In this document: positions 42,766 to 51,597 of the stretch, in pieces
Numbering within the stretch: position 1 is the first letter of the stretch
How the letters are laid out: each line of letters begins with the position of its first letter
Assembly: GCF_901686465.1 (NCBI RefSeq)
Contig: NZ_LR594487.1
Span: 1,981,650-2,045,649, forward strand
Direction: 5' to 3'
DNA: 64,000 bases
Source of the DNA: Halorubrum sp. DM2
GTDB lineage: Archaea > Halobacteriota > Halobacteria > Halobacteriales > Haloferacaceae
Program-made: the position numbers and the translations under genes
Notes under the pieces: model-generated
Told to the model about the DNA's origin: nothing
What the model saw: only the letters and a program-made list of their open reading frames with translations
The model's database searches: none

Positions 42766-44334
42766 TCAGTCCGTCGGGAACTCCGGCGGCAGCCCGACGG
42801 GCTGCGGGGGCGCGTCGTCGAGCGCCTCGAAGAACCGCTCGCCGACGAACGTCTCGACCACCTCGGCGAGCGACTCCGCCTCCGACTCTGAGACCTCCGC
42901 GAGGAGGCCGAGCGGGACCTGCGCGCCCGCCATCGCGGCGTGCCCGCCGGCCGATCCCACGGGGTCGAGCGCGTCGCGCAGCAGTTCGCCGGCGTCGAGG
43001 TCGGCACCGCGGGCGCGGGCGGAGCCGTAGATCACCCCGTCCATGTAGCCGTAGACGAACGTCACCGTCACGCCGTCTAGATCGAGGAGTCGCTCGGCCG
43101 CCTGTGCGAGCGCGTCGCGGTCGGCGATCTCGCCGACGCAGGAGGCGACCACCGACCCGCGGACGTCCCGGTTCTCGATGGCGGCCGCGAGGACGCGCAG
43201 CGTCTCGGGGCTCACGCTCGGGCTCTCGACGCGTTCGAGCGTCGACTCGTCGGCGTGCGCGAGCAGGGCGGCCGCGGCCCGGAAGTCGTCTATCGCGGTC
43301 GCCCGCGTGAAGTCCTTCGTGTCGATCCGGATCCCGTACAGCAGCGCCGTGGCGAGGTCGCGGTCGGGCGCGATCCCGAACCGCGAGAGGTACTCGGAGA
43401 TTAGCGTGCTCGTCGCGCCGACCGCCGGACGGATGTCGAGGAACGATCCCGCGACCGGCCCCCGGGGCGGGTGGTGGTCGATGACGACGTCGACCGGATA
43501 GTCTTCGGGGAGGCTGTCGTTGATCCCGGCGCGGGAGTGGTCGACCAGGGCGACGCCGCCGTAGCCGTCGAGGTCGACCTCGTCGAACGGCCGAAGGCCG
43601 ATGTCGAGGAGGTTCACCAGCGCGCGGTTCTCTTGGTGGGCGATCTCCCCGCCGTAACAGGCGTCCGCGTCGATGCCGATCGACTCGGCGACCCGGGTCA
43701 GGCCGATCGCGCTCGCGATGGCGTCCGGGTCGGGGTTGTCGTGTGCGACGACCAGAAGCGGCCCCGACAGCCCCCGGAGCGTCGCGAGCAGCCGAGCCGG
43801 TTTCTCGTCGTCCGGGGCCTGAGAGGGGCCGGCGGCGAGACCCGCGGCCACGTCGGTCTCGGCGTCCGCGTCGCTCGCGTCGTCCGTGCCGTCCCCGCTG
43901 TCCGTGCTGCCTTCGTCGCCCGCGTCGTCCGCGTCGCCGTCGAGACCGACCGCCTCGCAGACGCGCCCGGTGACCGCCTCGACGGGGTCGATCACGCGGT
44001 CCGAGACCGCCGCGATCGCCGTCCGCTGCTCGTCCGTCGCCGCCGTTCCGAGGTACGTGACGACCATCGCGTCCGGGTATCGGTCTCGGGCCGCGCGCGC
44101 GGCGGCGACGTTCCGGGCGACGTCGTCGCTCGCGACCAACACGATCGCCGCCGCGTCCGGATACGTTTCGGGGTCGGTCGGGTCGCCCTCGACCGTGGCG
44201 ACGTTGCGGTCGCGCAGCGTCGACGCCCACCCCGTGTCGTCGGTGATCGCCACCAGGTCGCCGCGCTCCTCGCGGGTGCGCTCGGCGAGCGCGTTCCCGA
44301 CCGCGCTACAGCCGAGCAGCAGGCGACGGGTCAT
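42766..44334 (-). CDS. DHH phosphoesterase fused to a TrkA-N-like domain
   Basis: The 522-residue fusion has an N-terminal Rossmann domain (LLLGCSAVGNALAERTREER, with GDPTDPETYPDA), then an acidic low-complexity linker (about residues 150-180). The DHH/DHHA1 nuclease core follows: VVAHDNPDPDAIASAIGL near 203, ALVDHSRAG, VIDHHPPRG near 288, and the C-terminal GGHAAMAGAQVP. DHH enzymes of this type cut nanoRNA, ssDNA or cyclic dinucleotides. The N-terminal part could sense a nucleotide or ion and gate the enzyme; this is inference from domain type. Confidence 0.87.
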   Translation of the reverse strand: MTRRLLLGCSAVGNALAERTREERGDLVAITDDTGWASTLRDRNVATVEGDPTDPETYPDAAAIVLVASDDVARNVAAARAARDRYPDAMVVTYLGTAATDEQRTAIAAVSDRVIDPVEAVTGRVCEAVGLDGDADDAGDEGSTDSGDGTDDASDADAETDVAAGLAAGPSQAPDDEKPARLLATLRGLSGPLLVVAHDNPDPDAIASAIGLTRVAESIGIDADACYGGEIAHQENRALVNLLDIGLRPFDEVDLDGYGGVALVDHSRAGINDSLPEDYPVDVVIDHHPPRGPVAGSFLDIRPAVGATSTLISEYLSRFGIAPDRDLATALLYGIRIDTKDFTRATAIDDFRAAAALLAHADESTLERVESPSVSPETLRVLAAAIENRDVRGSVVASCVGEIADRDALAQAAERLLDLDGVTVTFVYGYMDGVIYGSARARGADLDAGELLRDALDPVGSAGGHAAMAGAQVPLGLLAEVSESEAESLAEVVETFVGERFFEALDDAPPQPVGLPPEFPTD

Positions 44335-44422
44335 ACGGACGCGACGGGGTCGCGAGGCAAAACGCTGCCGTCGGCGCGCGGCGGGCGAGCCGTCCGAGCC
44401 GGCGTCGCGCTCCGCACGGGGG

Positions 44423-47068
44423 TCACTCCGCGTCCTCGCGGTCGCCGTCGGCCTCCCCGTCGCCGTCGCGGAGCGACCCCCCGACCGCGGCGGCGACGTC
44501 GACCGCTGCGCGGTTCTCCGCGACGTCGTGGACCCGGACGATGTCGGCACCGCGGTCGGCGGCGAGCGCGGTGCCCGCGACCGTCGCGTGCTCGCGGTCG
44601 TCGGCGTCGCGCCCGACCGCGCCGTACAGCGACTTGTGCGAGTGGCCGACGAGGACGGGGCAGCCGAGCGCCGCGAACTCCCCGCAGCGCGCGAGCAGCT
44701 CGAAGTCCTCCGGGGGCGACTTGCCGAAGCCGATCCCGGGGTCGACGATCACGCGGTCGCGGCCGATCCCGGCCGTGTCGGCGAGCGCGAGCCGCTCGCG
44801 CAGCGCGTCGACGACCTCCGCGACCACGTCGTCGTACTCGGGGTCGGCGTCCGGGTCGACCGGCGCGTCGAGGCTGTGCATCACGATCACCGGGCAGTCG
44901 GCGTCGGCGACGACCGCTCGCATCTCGGGGTCCGCCAGGCCCGTCACGTCGTTGATGACGTCCGCGCCCGCGTCGAGCGCCGCCGCCGCGACCGCGGGCT
45001 TCCGCGTGTCGACGGAGACCAAGATGTCGCCGGAGCCCACCGCCGGCACCGACTGTATCGCCTCGATCGTCGGCACAACCCGGTCTATCTCCTCGTCGAC
45101 CGGGACCGGCTCCGCGCCCGGGCGAGTCGACTCCCCGCCGACGTCGACGATGTCGACCCCCGCCGCGACCATGCGCTCGACGCCCGCGACCGCGTCGTCG
45201 AGGTCGGCGTGGCGGCCGCCATCGTGGAACGAGTCCGGCGTGACGTTGAGCACGCCCATCACGGCGGTGCGGTCGGTCCACGGGTAGTCGTCGGTCGAGC
45301 CGGAGCCATCGGCTTCGGCGTCGGTCGAGTCGCGGTCGGCGGCTTCGGCGTCGGCCCTGACCGCCGCGGCGAGGTCGGCCGCGACCCCGCCGAGTCCGCG
45401 GGAGTCGGCCGCGGCGAGCCGCTCGACGAGCGCGCCGAGTTCGGCGACCGTCCCGGCGACCGTGACGGGCACCTGCTCGCCCGCGGCACCGCGGTCCTCG
45501 TCCGCGCCGAGTCCGCCGAGTGCGGCGTCGCCGCCGACGGCCCGGGCCTCGGCCGCGACCCGCTCGGCGCGGTCGCCGCGCAGCCGGAGGGTGAGGACCC
45601 GGTGGTCGACGCCGTCGCGGCGGGCCTCGACGCCCGCCGGCGGGACGCCGGCCGTGTCGAGCGCGTGGGCGGCGTCCTCGGGGCCGCGGACCGTGCGCTC
45701 CCGGACCGTTCGGGTGCGGGCGGCGCGGGCCTCGGCGACCGCGAACAGCGAGCCGACGAGCAGCACGCAGTCGCCCGGGTCGGCGCGGTCGACCGCGGCC
45801 GCGAGCGCGTCCGACACGTCGTCGCCAGCCGTCACGCGGTCGACGCCGGCCGAACGGAGCGCGGCGGCGAGGACCGCGGGATCCTCCGCGCGGTCGATGG
45901 CGGGCCGACAGGTGATCGCCGTCGCCGCGTCGGGGAGCGCCGCGGCCGTCTCCGCGTGGTCCTTGTCGTGCATCGCGGCGTAGACGAGGTGGAGGTCGCC
46001 GTAGTCGTACTCGTCGAGCGTCGCGGCGAGGGTCCGGGCGGCCGCGGGGTTGTGCGCGCCGTCGAGGATGGTCAGCGGCGCGGTGTCGACCACCTCGAAC
46101 CGGCCCGGCCACGTCGCCCGCGCGAGGCCGTCGCGGACCGCGCGGTCGGGGAGGGGGGTGTCGAGCGCGCCCGCGGCCCGGTCCGCGAGCGCGTCGACCG
46201 TCCGGTCGGCGAGCGCGACGGCGACCGCCGCGTTCGCCGCCTGATGGCGGCCGACGAGCGGGATCCGGTAGGTCCCCTCGCGCTCGCCGGTGACGGTGAT
46301 CTCGGCGTCGGTGGCGCTGACCCGTCCCTCGTAGGTCGCGGCGAACGCGGGCGGGTCGTCGGGGTCGGCCTCGTTGTCTGACTCTCCGTCGCTTCCTTCG
46401 GTCTCCCCGGTCGCCCGCGTCACCGGCGCGCCCGCCTCGCCCGCGACCTCGCGGACGACGTCGAGCGCCTCCCCTTCGCAACCGGTGACGAACGGCGCGT
46501 CGGGGCGAGCGATCCGGGCCTTCGTGCGGGCGATCTCCGCGATCGTGTCGCCGAGGACCGCAGTGTGTTCTAAGGAGACGTTCGTGATCGCGGTCGCGAC
46601 CGGGTCGACCGCACTCGTCGCGTCGTACTCGCCGCCGAGCCCGACCTCCAGCACCGCGACGTCGACCTCGCGGCGCGCGAACTCGCGGACCGCCATCGCC
46701 GTGACGACCTCGAAGAAGGTGAGCGGTTCGCCGGCGGCCGCCCGGTCGATCAGCCACGGCCGGACCTCCTCGACGAAGTCGGCGATCGCGGCGTCGGTCA
46801 TCTCCCGGCCGTCGACGCGGACGCGCTCCGAGAGCGCCGAGAGGTGCGGCGAGGTGTATAGTCCGACCGAGAGGCCGGCCTCCCGCAGGACTGACTCTGT
46901 CATCCGCGCCGTGCTGCCCTTGCCGTTCGACCCCGCGATCTGGACGAACGGGACGTCCTCCTGCGGCGAGTCGAGGTGCGCGAGGAGGGCCTCGACCCGT
47001 TCCGTACCGGGCTTGACCGAGAAGCGGCGGAGGTCGAACAGGAACGCCGCCGCCTCGTGGTAGTCCAT
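44423..47068 (-). CDS. folCP: Bifunctional folylpolyglutamate/dihydrofolate synthase-dihydropteroate synthase
   Basis: An 881-residue fusion. The N-terminal FolC-like half has the Mur-ligase P-loop GSNGKGSTA near residue 48, SPHLSALSERVRV, and NVSLEHTAVLGDT. A linker rich in acidic residues leads to the dihydropteroate synthase domain from about residue 600: VMGVLNVTPDSFHDGG, DVGGESTRPGAEPV, INDVTGLADPEM, VDPGIGFGKSPP and LVGHSHKS. It joins pterin to p-aminobenzoate and adds glutamate. This fusion is a known haloarchaeal arrangement. I use ATG 47068; the frame open upstream crosses the repeat array. Confidence 0.92.
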   Translation of the reverse strand: MDYHEAAAFLFDLRRFSVKPGTERVEALLAHLDSPQEDVPFVQIAGSNGKGSTARMTESVLREAGLSVGLYTSPHLSALSERVRVDGREMTDAAIADFVEEVRPWLIDRAAAGEPLTFFEVVTAMAVREFARREVDVAVLEVGLGGEYDATSAVDPVATAITNVSLEHTAVLGDTIAEIARTKARIARPDAPFVTGCEGEALDVVREVAGEAGAPVTRATGETEGSDGESDNEADPDDPPAFAATYEGRVSATDAEITVTGEREGTYRIPLVGRHQAANAAVAVALADRTVDALADRAAGALDTPLPDRAVRDGLARATWPGRFEVVDTAPLTILDGAHNPAAARTLAATLDEYDYGDLHLVYAAMHDKDHAETAAALPDAATAITCRPAIDRAEDPAVLAAALRSAGVDRVTAGDDVSDALAAAVDRADPGDCVLLVGSLFAVAEARAARTRTVRERTVRGPEDAAHALDTAGVPPAGVEARRDGVDHRVLTLRLRGDRAERVAAEARAVGGDAALGGLGADEDRGAAGEQVPVTVAGTVAELGALVERLAAADSRGLGGVAADLAAAVRADAEAADRDSTDAEADGSGSTDDYPWTDRTAVMGVLNVTPDSFHDGGRHADLDDAVAGVERMVAAGVDIVDVGGESTRPGAEPVPVDEEIDRVVPTIEAIQSVPAVGSGDILVSVDTRKPAVAAAALDAGADVINDVTGLADPEMRAVVADADCPVIVMHSLDAPVDPDADPEYDDVVAEVVDALRERLALADTAGIGRDRVIVDPGIGFGKSPPEDFELLARCGEFAALGCPVLVGHSHKSLYGAVGRDADDREHATVAGTALAADRGADIVRVHDVAENRAAVDVAAAVGGSLRDGDGEADGDREDAE

Positions 47069-47169
47069 ACGCCGTGGGTCGGCTCCACGTCGCTTAGGCG
47101 TAACGGACCGGGACGACGTGGTGTTTTGAGATGTTTCGTCTCGGTCAGTCGGTTTCGGGGATGCGACCG

Positions 47170-47333
47170 CCGAAGCCCCAGTCGCTCGGCACGACGCGAT
47201 CGCTGTCGTCGAGACGGCCACCGAAGTCCCAGTCGCTCGGCACGACGCGATCGCTGTCGTCGAGACGGCCACCGAAGTCCCAGTCGCTCGGCACGACGCG
47301 ATCGCTGTCGTCGAGACGGCCACCGAAGCCCCA
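47170..47333 (-). repeat. Three tandem 51-base units
   Basis: Units at 47181-47231, 47232-47282 and 47283-47333; the first two are identical and the third differs at one base, with a further partial copy of CCGAAGCCCCA at 47170-47180. Read on the minus strand each unit joins GCCGAGCGAC to TGGGGCTTCGG, the same motif as in the 66-base units at 40.4 kb. The near-identity suggests recent expansion. The period is divisible by three and one frame reads SDWDFGGRLDDSDRVVP. Confidence 0.9.
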
Positions 47334-47640
47334 GTCGCGAAACCGCCACACGCTCGCTGTGCTCCTCGGTCGTTCGCTCCGCTCACTCCCTGCGGTGCTT
47401 GCGTCGCCTGTGACGGTTTCGCGACTGCCCCTTCGAGTCCCGCCCCGCACCGCAACCGCTCCTCACGCCTCCCCAGCCTCGTCGACCTCCCTCCGCTTCG
47501 CTCCGGTCGGTCGACTCCAGCGAGAATCGAAGATTCTCTGGCAGCCGGCGGCTCCGCCGCCGGCGACCTCGCGCGGCGCTGCTTCGCGGTCGCCGGTGAC
47601 GACCGCTCGCAGGCGCGCGCCGGAGGGAATGGTCGGCGAT
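47322..47640 (-). repeat. Dispersed hairpin element, copy C (complete)
   Basis: Occupies much of the 621-base divergent spacer between folCP and the ABC transporter genes. On the minus strand, from 47640 down: several GC-rich hairpins (for example GAGAATC-TTC-GATTCTC at 47521-47537), hairpin 1 with a 13-base loop GGAGCGAAGCGGA (about 47483-47515), the conserved linker (47427-47483), and hairpin 2 with 18-base arms 47409-47426 and 47333-47350 (17 of 18 paired) around a 58-base loop that is 86 percent identical to copy A. GGGGCTTCGG follows, then the 51-base tandem units. Confidence 0.85.
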
Positions 47641-47689
47641 CGAGATTCGAAGAGCAACCCTTACGCGCGCGGCTCCCGGACCGGTTTCC

Positions 47690-48754
47690 ATGGACGAACC
47701 GACAGCCGAGGCGGACGCGGCGACCGCGTCGGCCGCGGCGTCGTCGACGGCGGGCGACGCCGAGGGTCCCGGGGCCGAGAGCGCGATCGTCGCCGAGGGC
47801 GTCTCGAAGGCGTACGGCGACGTGGTCGCGCTCGACGGGGTCGACCTCGACGTCGCGGCCGGCGAGGTGTTCGGTCTCATCGGCCCGAACGGGGCAGGGA
47901 AGACGACGCTGGTGCGCGCGCTTACGGGGACGACCGAGGCCGAGGGCGACCTGCGGGTCTTCGGCGAGCGCCCGCGTGCGGTCGATCCCGCCCGGATCGG
48001 CCTGCTCCCGCAGTCGTTCGACCCGCCGGCGCGGCTCACGGCCCGCGAACTGGTCGACTACTACGGCGGACTGTACGACGCGGCCCGCGACACCGAGTCG
48101 GTCCTCGACGACGTGGGGATGACCGACGACGCCGACACGTGGTACGAGTCGCTCTCGGGCGGCCAGAAGCGCCGGACCTGCGTCGCGACCGCCGTCGTCA
48201 ACGACCCGGACCTGCTCTTCCTCGACGAGCCGACGACCGGGATCGACCCCGCCGGCCGCCGGGCGATCCACCGGTTGATCGAGCGACTCGCCGCGGACGG
48301 CACGACGGTCTTCCTCACGAGCCACGCGATGGACGAGGTCGAGCGGCTCGCGGACCGGGTCGCCCTCCTCCGCGACGGCGGGGTCGTCGCCGTCGGCGCG
48401 CCGGATCGACTGGTCGCCGAACACGGGGGCGCGCCCCGGCTCGACGTGACGACCGCGGAGCCGGCCACGGAGTCCGTCGTCGAGCGCGTCGCCGCCGGCG
48501 TCCGCGAGCGGCTCGGGACCGACCCGGCCGTCACGGCGACGGACGATGGGCTCCGGATCCGGGGCGTGCGCCCGGAGGCGATCGGCGACGCGGTCGACGC
48601 GCTCGACGGTGCGGGCGTCGCCTTCGAGTCGCTCTCGTGGTCGGAGCCGTCGCTGGAGGACGTGTACCTGCGGCTCACCGGCGAGGAGTACGCGCATCGG
48701 GGAGACGAGAGGGCGGTGACTAAACCCGTCGGCGACGCGGAGGGTGACCGATGA
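47690..48754 (+). CDS. ABC transporter ATP-binding protein
   Basis: The 354-residue protein has a short Ala/Ser-rich N-terminus and an ABC domain: Walker A GPNGAGKTTL near residue 65, signature LSGGQKRRTCVATA near residue 155, Walker B LLFLDEPTTGID near 178, and the H-loop in FLTSHAMDEVERL. The order and the C-terminal extension (GVAFESLSWSEPSLEDVYLR) are those of the DrrA/CcmA-type exporters. It overlaps the permease gene by 4 bases (ATGA). The exported substrate is unknown. Confidence 0.9.
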   Translation: MDEPTAEADAATASAAASSTAGDAEGPGAESAIVAEGVSKAYGDVVALDGVDLDVAAGEVFGLIGPNGAGKTTLVRALTGTTEAEGDLRVFGERPRAVDPARIGLLPQSFDPPARLTARELVDYYGGLYDAARDTESVLDDVGMTDDADTWYESLSGGQKRRTCVATAVVNDPDLLFLDEPTTGIDPAGRRAIHRLIERLAADGTTVFLTSHAMDEVERLADRVALLRDGGVVAVGAPDRLVAEHGGAPRLDVTTAEPATESVVERVAAGVRERLGTDPAVTATDDGLRIRGVRPEAIGDAVDALDGAGVAFESLSWSEPSLEDVYLRLTGEEYAHRGDERAVTKPVGDAEGDR

Positions 48755-49506
48755 CCCGACTCGGCCGGATCCGGACGGAGGCGGTCGCGGCGGCGCGCTC
48801 GTTCACCCGTCGCCGGACGGCGGTGTTCTTCACGTTCTTCTTCCCGGTCATCTTGGTCGTCATCTTCGGCGCGCTGATTCGGACGCAGCCGACCGGCGGG
48901 GGCCTCTTCGCCGAGCCGGCGGGCTACTACATCCCGGGCTACCTCGCGGTCGTGGTGCTTTTCACGCCGCTGTCGCGGGTCGGCTCCGAGATCGCGCGCC
49001 ACCGCGACGGCGGGCGGTTCGAGAAGCTGGCGACGACCCCGCTCTCCCGCGCCGAGTGGCTCCTCGCGCACACGCTGGTCAACGTCGCGATCATCGGCGC
49101 TGCGAGCCTGCTCATCCTTGGGCTCGTGCTGGCGGTGACGGACGCGACGCTCATCGTCTCTCCCGCGCTCGCCGCGCTTCCGGCCTTCGTCGCGGTCGCG
49201 GTCGCACTCTTCTGTGGACTCGGCGCGGTCCTCGGCTCCGTCGCTGACTCGCAGGACGGCGTGATCGCCGCGAGCAACACGGTCGCGTTACCCCTGCTCT
49301 TCCTCTCCGAGACGTTCGTGACCCCGTCGCTGCTGCCGGAGTGGTTTCTGCCCGCCGTCGCCGCCTCGCCGCTGACGTACTTCGCCCGCGGTACCCGCGC
49401 GATCACCTACGAGGGCGGCGAGTGGGCCGGCGACCTGCTCGTGTTGACCGCGCTCGCCGCCGGTTTCCTCGCGGTCGGCGCGTACGCGGTCCCCCGAACC
49501 GAGTGA
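48751..49506 (+). CDS. ABC-2 type transporter permease
   Basis: The 251-residue protein has six membrane helices and the ABC-2 pattern: an N-terminal amphipathic start, FFTFFFPVILVVIFGALI, a conserved intracellular RHRDGGRFEKLATTPLSRAE loop, then helices ending with YFARGTRAITYEGG. It partners with the ATPase encoded immediately upstream to form an exporter, likely for a lipid, drug or polysaccharide. The coupling overlap indicates stoichiometric production. Confidence 0.88.
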   Translation: MTRLGRIRTEAVAAARSFTRRRTAVFFTFFFPVILVVIFGALIRTQPTGGGLFAEPAGYYIPGYLAVVVLFTPLSRVGSEIARHRDGGRFEKLATTPLSRAEWLLAHTLVNVAIIGAASLLILGLVLAVTDATLIVSPALAALPAFVAVAVALFCGLGAVLGSVADSQDGVIAASNTVALPLLFLSETFVTPSLLPEWFLPAVAASPLTYFARGTRAITYEGGEWAGDLLVLTALAAGFLAVGAYAVPRTE

Positions 49507-49579
49507 CTGCGCGGCGGCCGCCGCGGAACCGTCCTTTTATGTCCGCAGCCCGTGTCCCGACGAACTGAGAGGGAGAGCG

Positions 49580-49723
49580 TTGACAACCGTTCACTTCACC
49601 TGTTCGGACTGCGCGCAGACCATCGAGGTCAACGACGCGATGCGCGAGACGATCCTCGAGGCCGGCTGCCCGGTGTGTACCGCGGCCGCGGCCGAGGACG
49701 ACTTCGCCGTGACCTGCGAGTGA
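49580..49723 (+). CDS. Zinc-ribbon microprotein with TTG start (DUF7560-like)
   Basis: A 47-codon frame with two cysteine pairs, FTCSDC and GCPVC, separated by AQTIEVNDAMRETILEA, very close to the DUF7560 zinc-ribbon pattern. No ATG or GTG is in frame; the only start is TTG 49580, preceded by GGGAG about 5 bases upstream, which may serve as a Shine-Dalgarno. A TTTTAT element at 49535-49540 would start RNA about 20 bases before it. An eight-codon frame begins at ATG 49539 but probably lies upstream of the RNA start. Confidence 0.65.
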   Translation: MTTVHFTCSDCAQTIEVNDAMRETILEAGCPVCTAAAAEDDFAVTCE

Positions 49724-49822
49724 CCGTCGCGGCCGCCGCGAGAGTCCCGACAGTCGTCGGTCGTTGACACACCGCATCCGGTTGCTGTGGCTTTTTGCGT
49801 CGACCGCGACAACGGGTCGACG

Positions 49823-50836
49823 ATGGCTCCCGAACTCGACGAGATCGACCTCGGAACCGTGCCGCTCGGCCGGACCGGCCTGCGGACGAGCGAACTCCAG
49901 TTCGGCACGTGGCGGTTCGGCCGCGTGACCGAGGCGGGGAACGTTGAGATCGACGAGGACCGCGCCCACGAGCTGCTCGACGCCTACGAGACCGCCGGCG
50001 GGCGCTACATCGACACCGCCGACGTGTACGGCGGCGGCGACTGCGAGCGCTGGATCGGCGACTGGCTCGCCGAGCGCGACCGCGAGCGCTACACGGTCGC
50101 CTCGAAGGTGTACTGGCAGATCCGCGACGGCGACCCGAACAGCCGCGGCACGAACCGCAAGAACGTCCGCCACCGCGTCGACGCCCTGCTCGACCGGCTC
50201 GACACGGACTACATCGACGTCCTCTACATCCACCGGTGGGACGACGAGACCCCGGCCCGCGAGCTGATGAAGACCCTGAACGGACTCGTCGAGTCCGGCA
50301 AAGTACATTACCTCGGCGCGTCGACGCTCCGCCCGAACGCCTGGAAGGTCGCCCGCGCCAACGAGATCGCGCGCAACGAGGGGTGGGAGCCGTTCAAAGT
50401 GCTCCAGCCGCGGTACAACCTCGTCGACCGCGAGGTCGAGGGGGATTACCTCGAGTTCGCGCGCCAGCGGAACCTCGCCGTCTCCCCGTGGAGTCCGCTC
50501 GGACAGGGATTTTTGACCGGCAAGTACCACCGTGACGCCGACCTCCCCGACGACTCGAAGGCCGCCGAATCCAGCCGGTTCCAAGAGGCGTACCTCACCG
50601 AGGAGAACTTCGACGTCCACGACGAGCTGGATGCGGTCGCCGACGCGGTCGACGCCTCGCCCGCGCAGACCGCGCTGGCGTGGCTCGCGCACCGCGACGG
50701 CGTCACCGCGCCCATCGTCGGCGCGCGCACCGTCGACCAGCTCCGCGAGAACCTCGCGGCCGCGACGATCGACCTCTCGGACGAGCAGGTCGACCGCCTC
50801 ACCGCGGCCAAGCCCGGCCCGTACGGCGACTTATAA
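49823..50836 (+). CDS. Aldo/keto reductase
   Basis: A 337-residue NADPH-dependent oxidoreductase of the AKR barrel family. The catalytic tetrad is visible: Asp and Tyr in YIDTADVYGGG (about residues 64-74), Lys in VASKVYW, and His in DVLYIHRWDD. The C-terminal LAWLAHRDGVTAPIVGARTV binds the cofactor. The likely role is aldehyde or ketone reduction; the substrate is unknown. ATG 49823 is chosen; the frame extends twelve codons upstream into the promoter. Confidence 0.88.
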   Translation: MAPELDEIDLGTVPLGRTGLRTSELQFGTWRFGRVTEAGNVEIDEDRAHELLDAYETAGGRYIDTADVYGGGDCERWIGDWLAERDRERYTVASKVYWQIRDGDPNSRGTNRKNVRHRVDALLDRLDTDYIDVLYIHRWDDETPARELMKTLNGLVESGKVHYLGASTLRPNAWKVARANEIARNEGWEPFKVLQPRYNLVDREVEGDYLEFARQRNLAVSPWSPLGQGFLTGKYHRDADLPDDSKAAESSRFQEAYLTEENFDVHDELDAVADAVDASPAQTALAWLAHRDGVTAPIVGARTVDQLRENLAAATIDLSDEQVDRLTAAKPGPYGDL

Positions 50837-50850
50837 ACTGACCGCGGCGC

Positions 50851-51510
50851 TCACCGCTCCGCGCAGTACTCGACGAAGTTCCGCAGGATCTTCAGCCCGG
50901 TCTCGCCGCTCTTCTCCGGGTGGAACTGCGTGCCGAACACGTTGCCGGCCTCGTTGGCGACGACCGCCGGGAAGTCGACGCCGTAGTCCGCCGTGGCGAC
51001 GACCGCGTTCGGGTCGTCCGGCTCGGCGTAGTAGGAGTGGACGAAGTAGGCGTACTCGCCGTCGACGCCATCAACGATTGGGTGGTCGCGCGTCACCTCC
51101 AGCTCGTTCCAGCCCATGTGGGGCACCTTGCGGTCCACTTCGAACCGGACGTTGGTGCCGGGGACGAGATCGAGTCCGGTCACCTCGCCTTCGCCCTCGT
51201 GGTCGGCCTCCTCGCTCGTGGTGAGAAGCATCTGCATCCCGAGACAGATGCCGAACAGGGGGCGGCCGGCCTCGGCGTGCTCGGTCAGCGCCTCGCGCAG
51301 CGGGCCGGCGTTCTCCATTCCCTCGCGGAACGCGCCGACGCCCGGGAGGACGACGCCGTCGGCGGCCGCGAACGCCTCGGGGTCGTCGGTGATCTCCACG
51401 CTGGCCCCCGCTCGCTCCAACCCGCGGGTCGCGGACCGGAGGTTCCCGAGCCCGTAGTCGACCAAGACGACGTCCGCCAGCGTCTCCGCGGGCGGCTCGA
51501 AGGTACTCAT
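50851..51510 (-). CDS. hisH: Imidazole glycerol phosphate synthase glutaminase subunit (HisH)
   Basis: Releases ammonia from glutamine and channels it to HisF in histidine synthesis. The 219-residue class I glutamine amidotransferase has VVLVDYGLGNLRSATRGLER at the N-terminus, the nucleophile in FGICLGMQML (about Cys89), and the His-Glu pair in TQFHPEKSG (about residue 198). It is a single-gene unit, so the his genes are scattered (hisE lies at 58.5 kb). It converges with the aldo/keto reductase gene, only 14 bases apart. Confidence 0.93.
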   Translation of the reverse strand: MSTFEPPAETLADVVLVDYGLGNLRSATRGLERAGASVEITDDPEAFAAADGVVLPGVGAFREGMENAGPLREALTEHAEAGRPLFGICLGMQMLLTTSEEADHEGEGEVTGLDLVPGTNVRFEVDRKVPHMGWNELEVTRDHPIVDGVDGEYAYFVHSYYAEPDDPNAVVATADYGVDFPAVVANEAGNVFGTQFHPEKSGETGLKILRNFVEYCAER

Positions 51511-51597
51511 ACTCCCTCTCGGAGGGGGACGGAAAAATCGGTTTCCCTTGCGACAGTCGGGTCGCCCCGGCGAGCGAAAAGCACCGAGCGGCTCAGT

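Noticed and set aside
44331-46757. Minus-strand frame of 808 codons overlapping folCP
   Set aside because: An out-of-frame shadow made almost entirely of Arg, Gly and Pro; the FolC and DHPS motifs are in the other frame.
47170-47350. Possible CRISPR array (tandem repeats of 51 bases)
   Set aside because: There are no variable spacers; the units are contiguous and nearly identical, and no cas1/cas2 is present.
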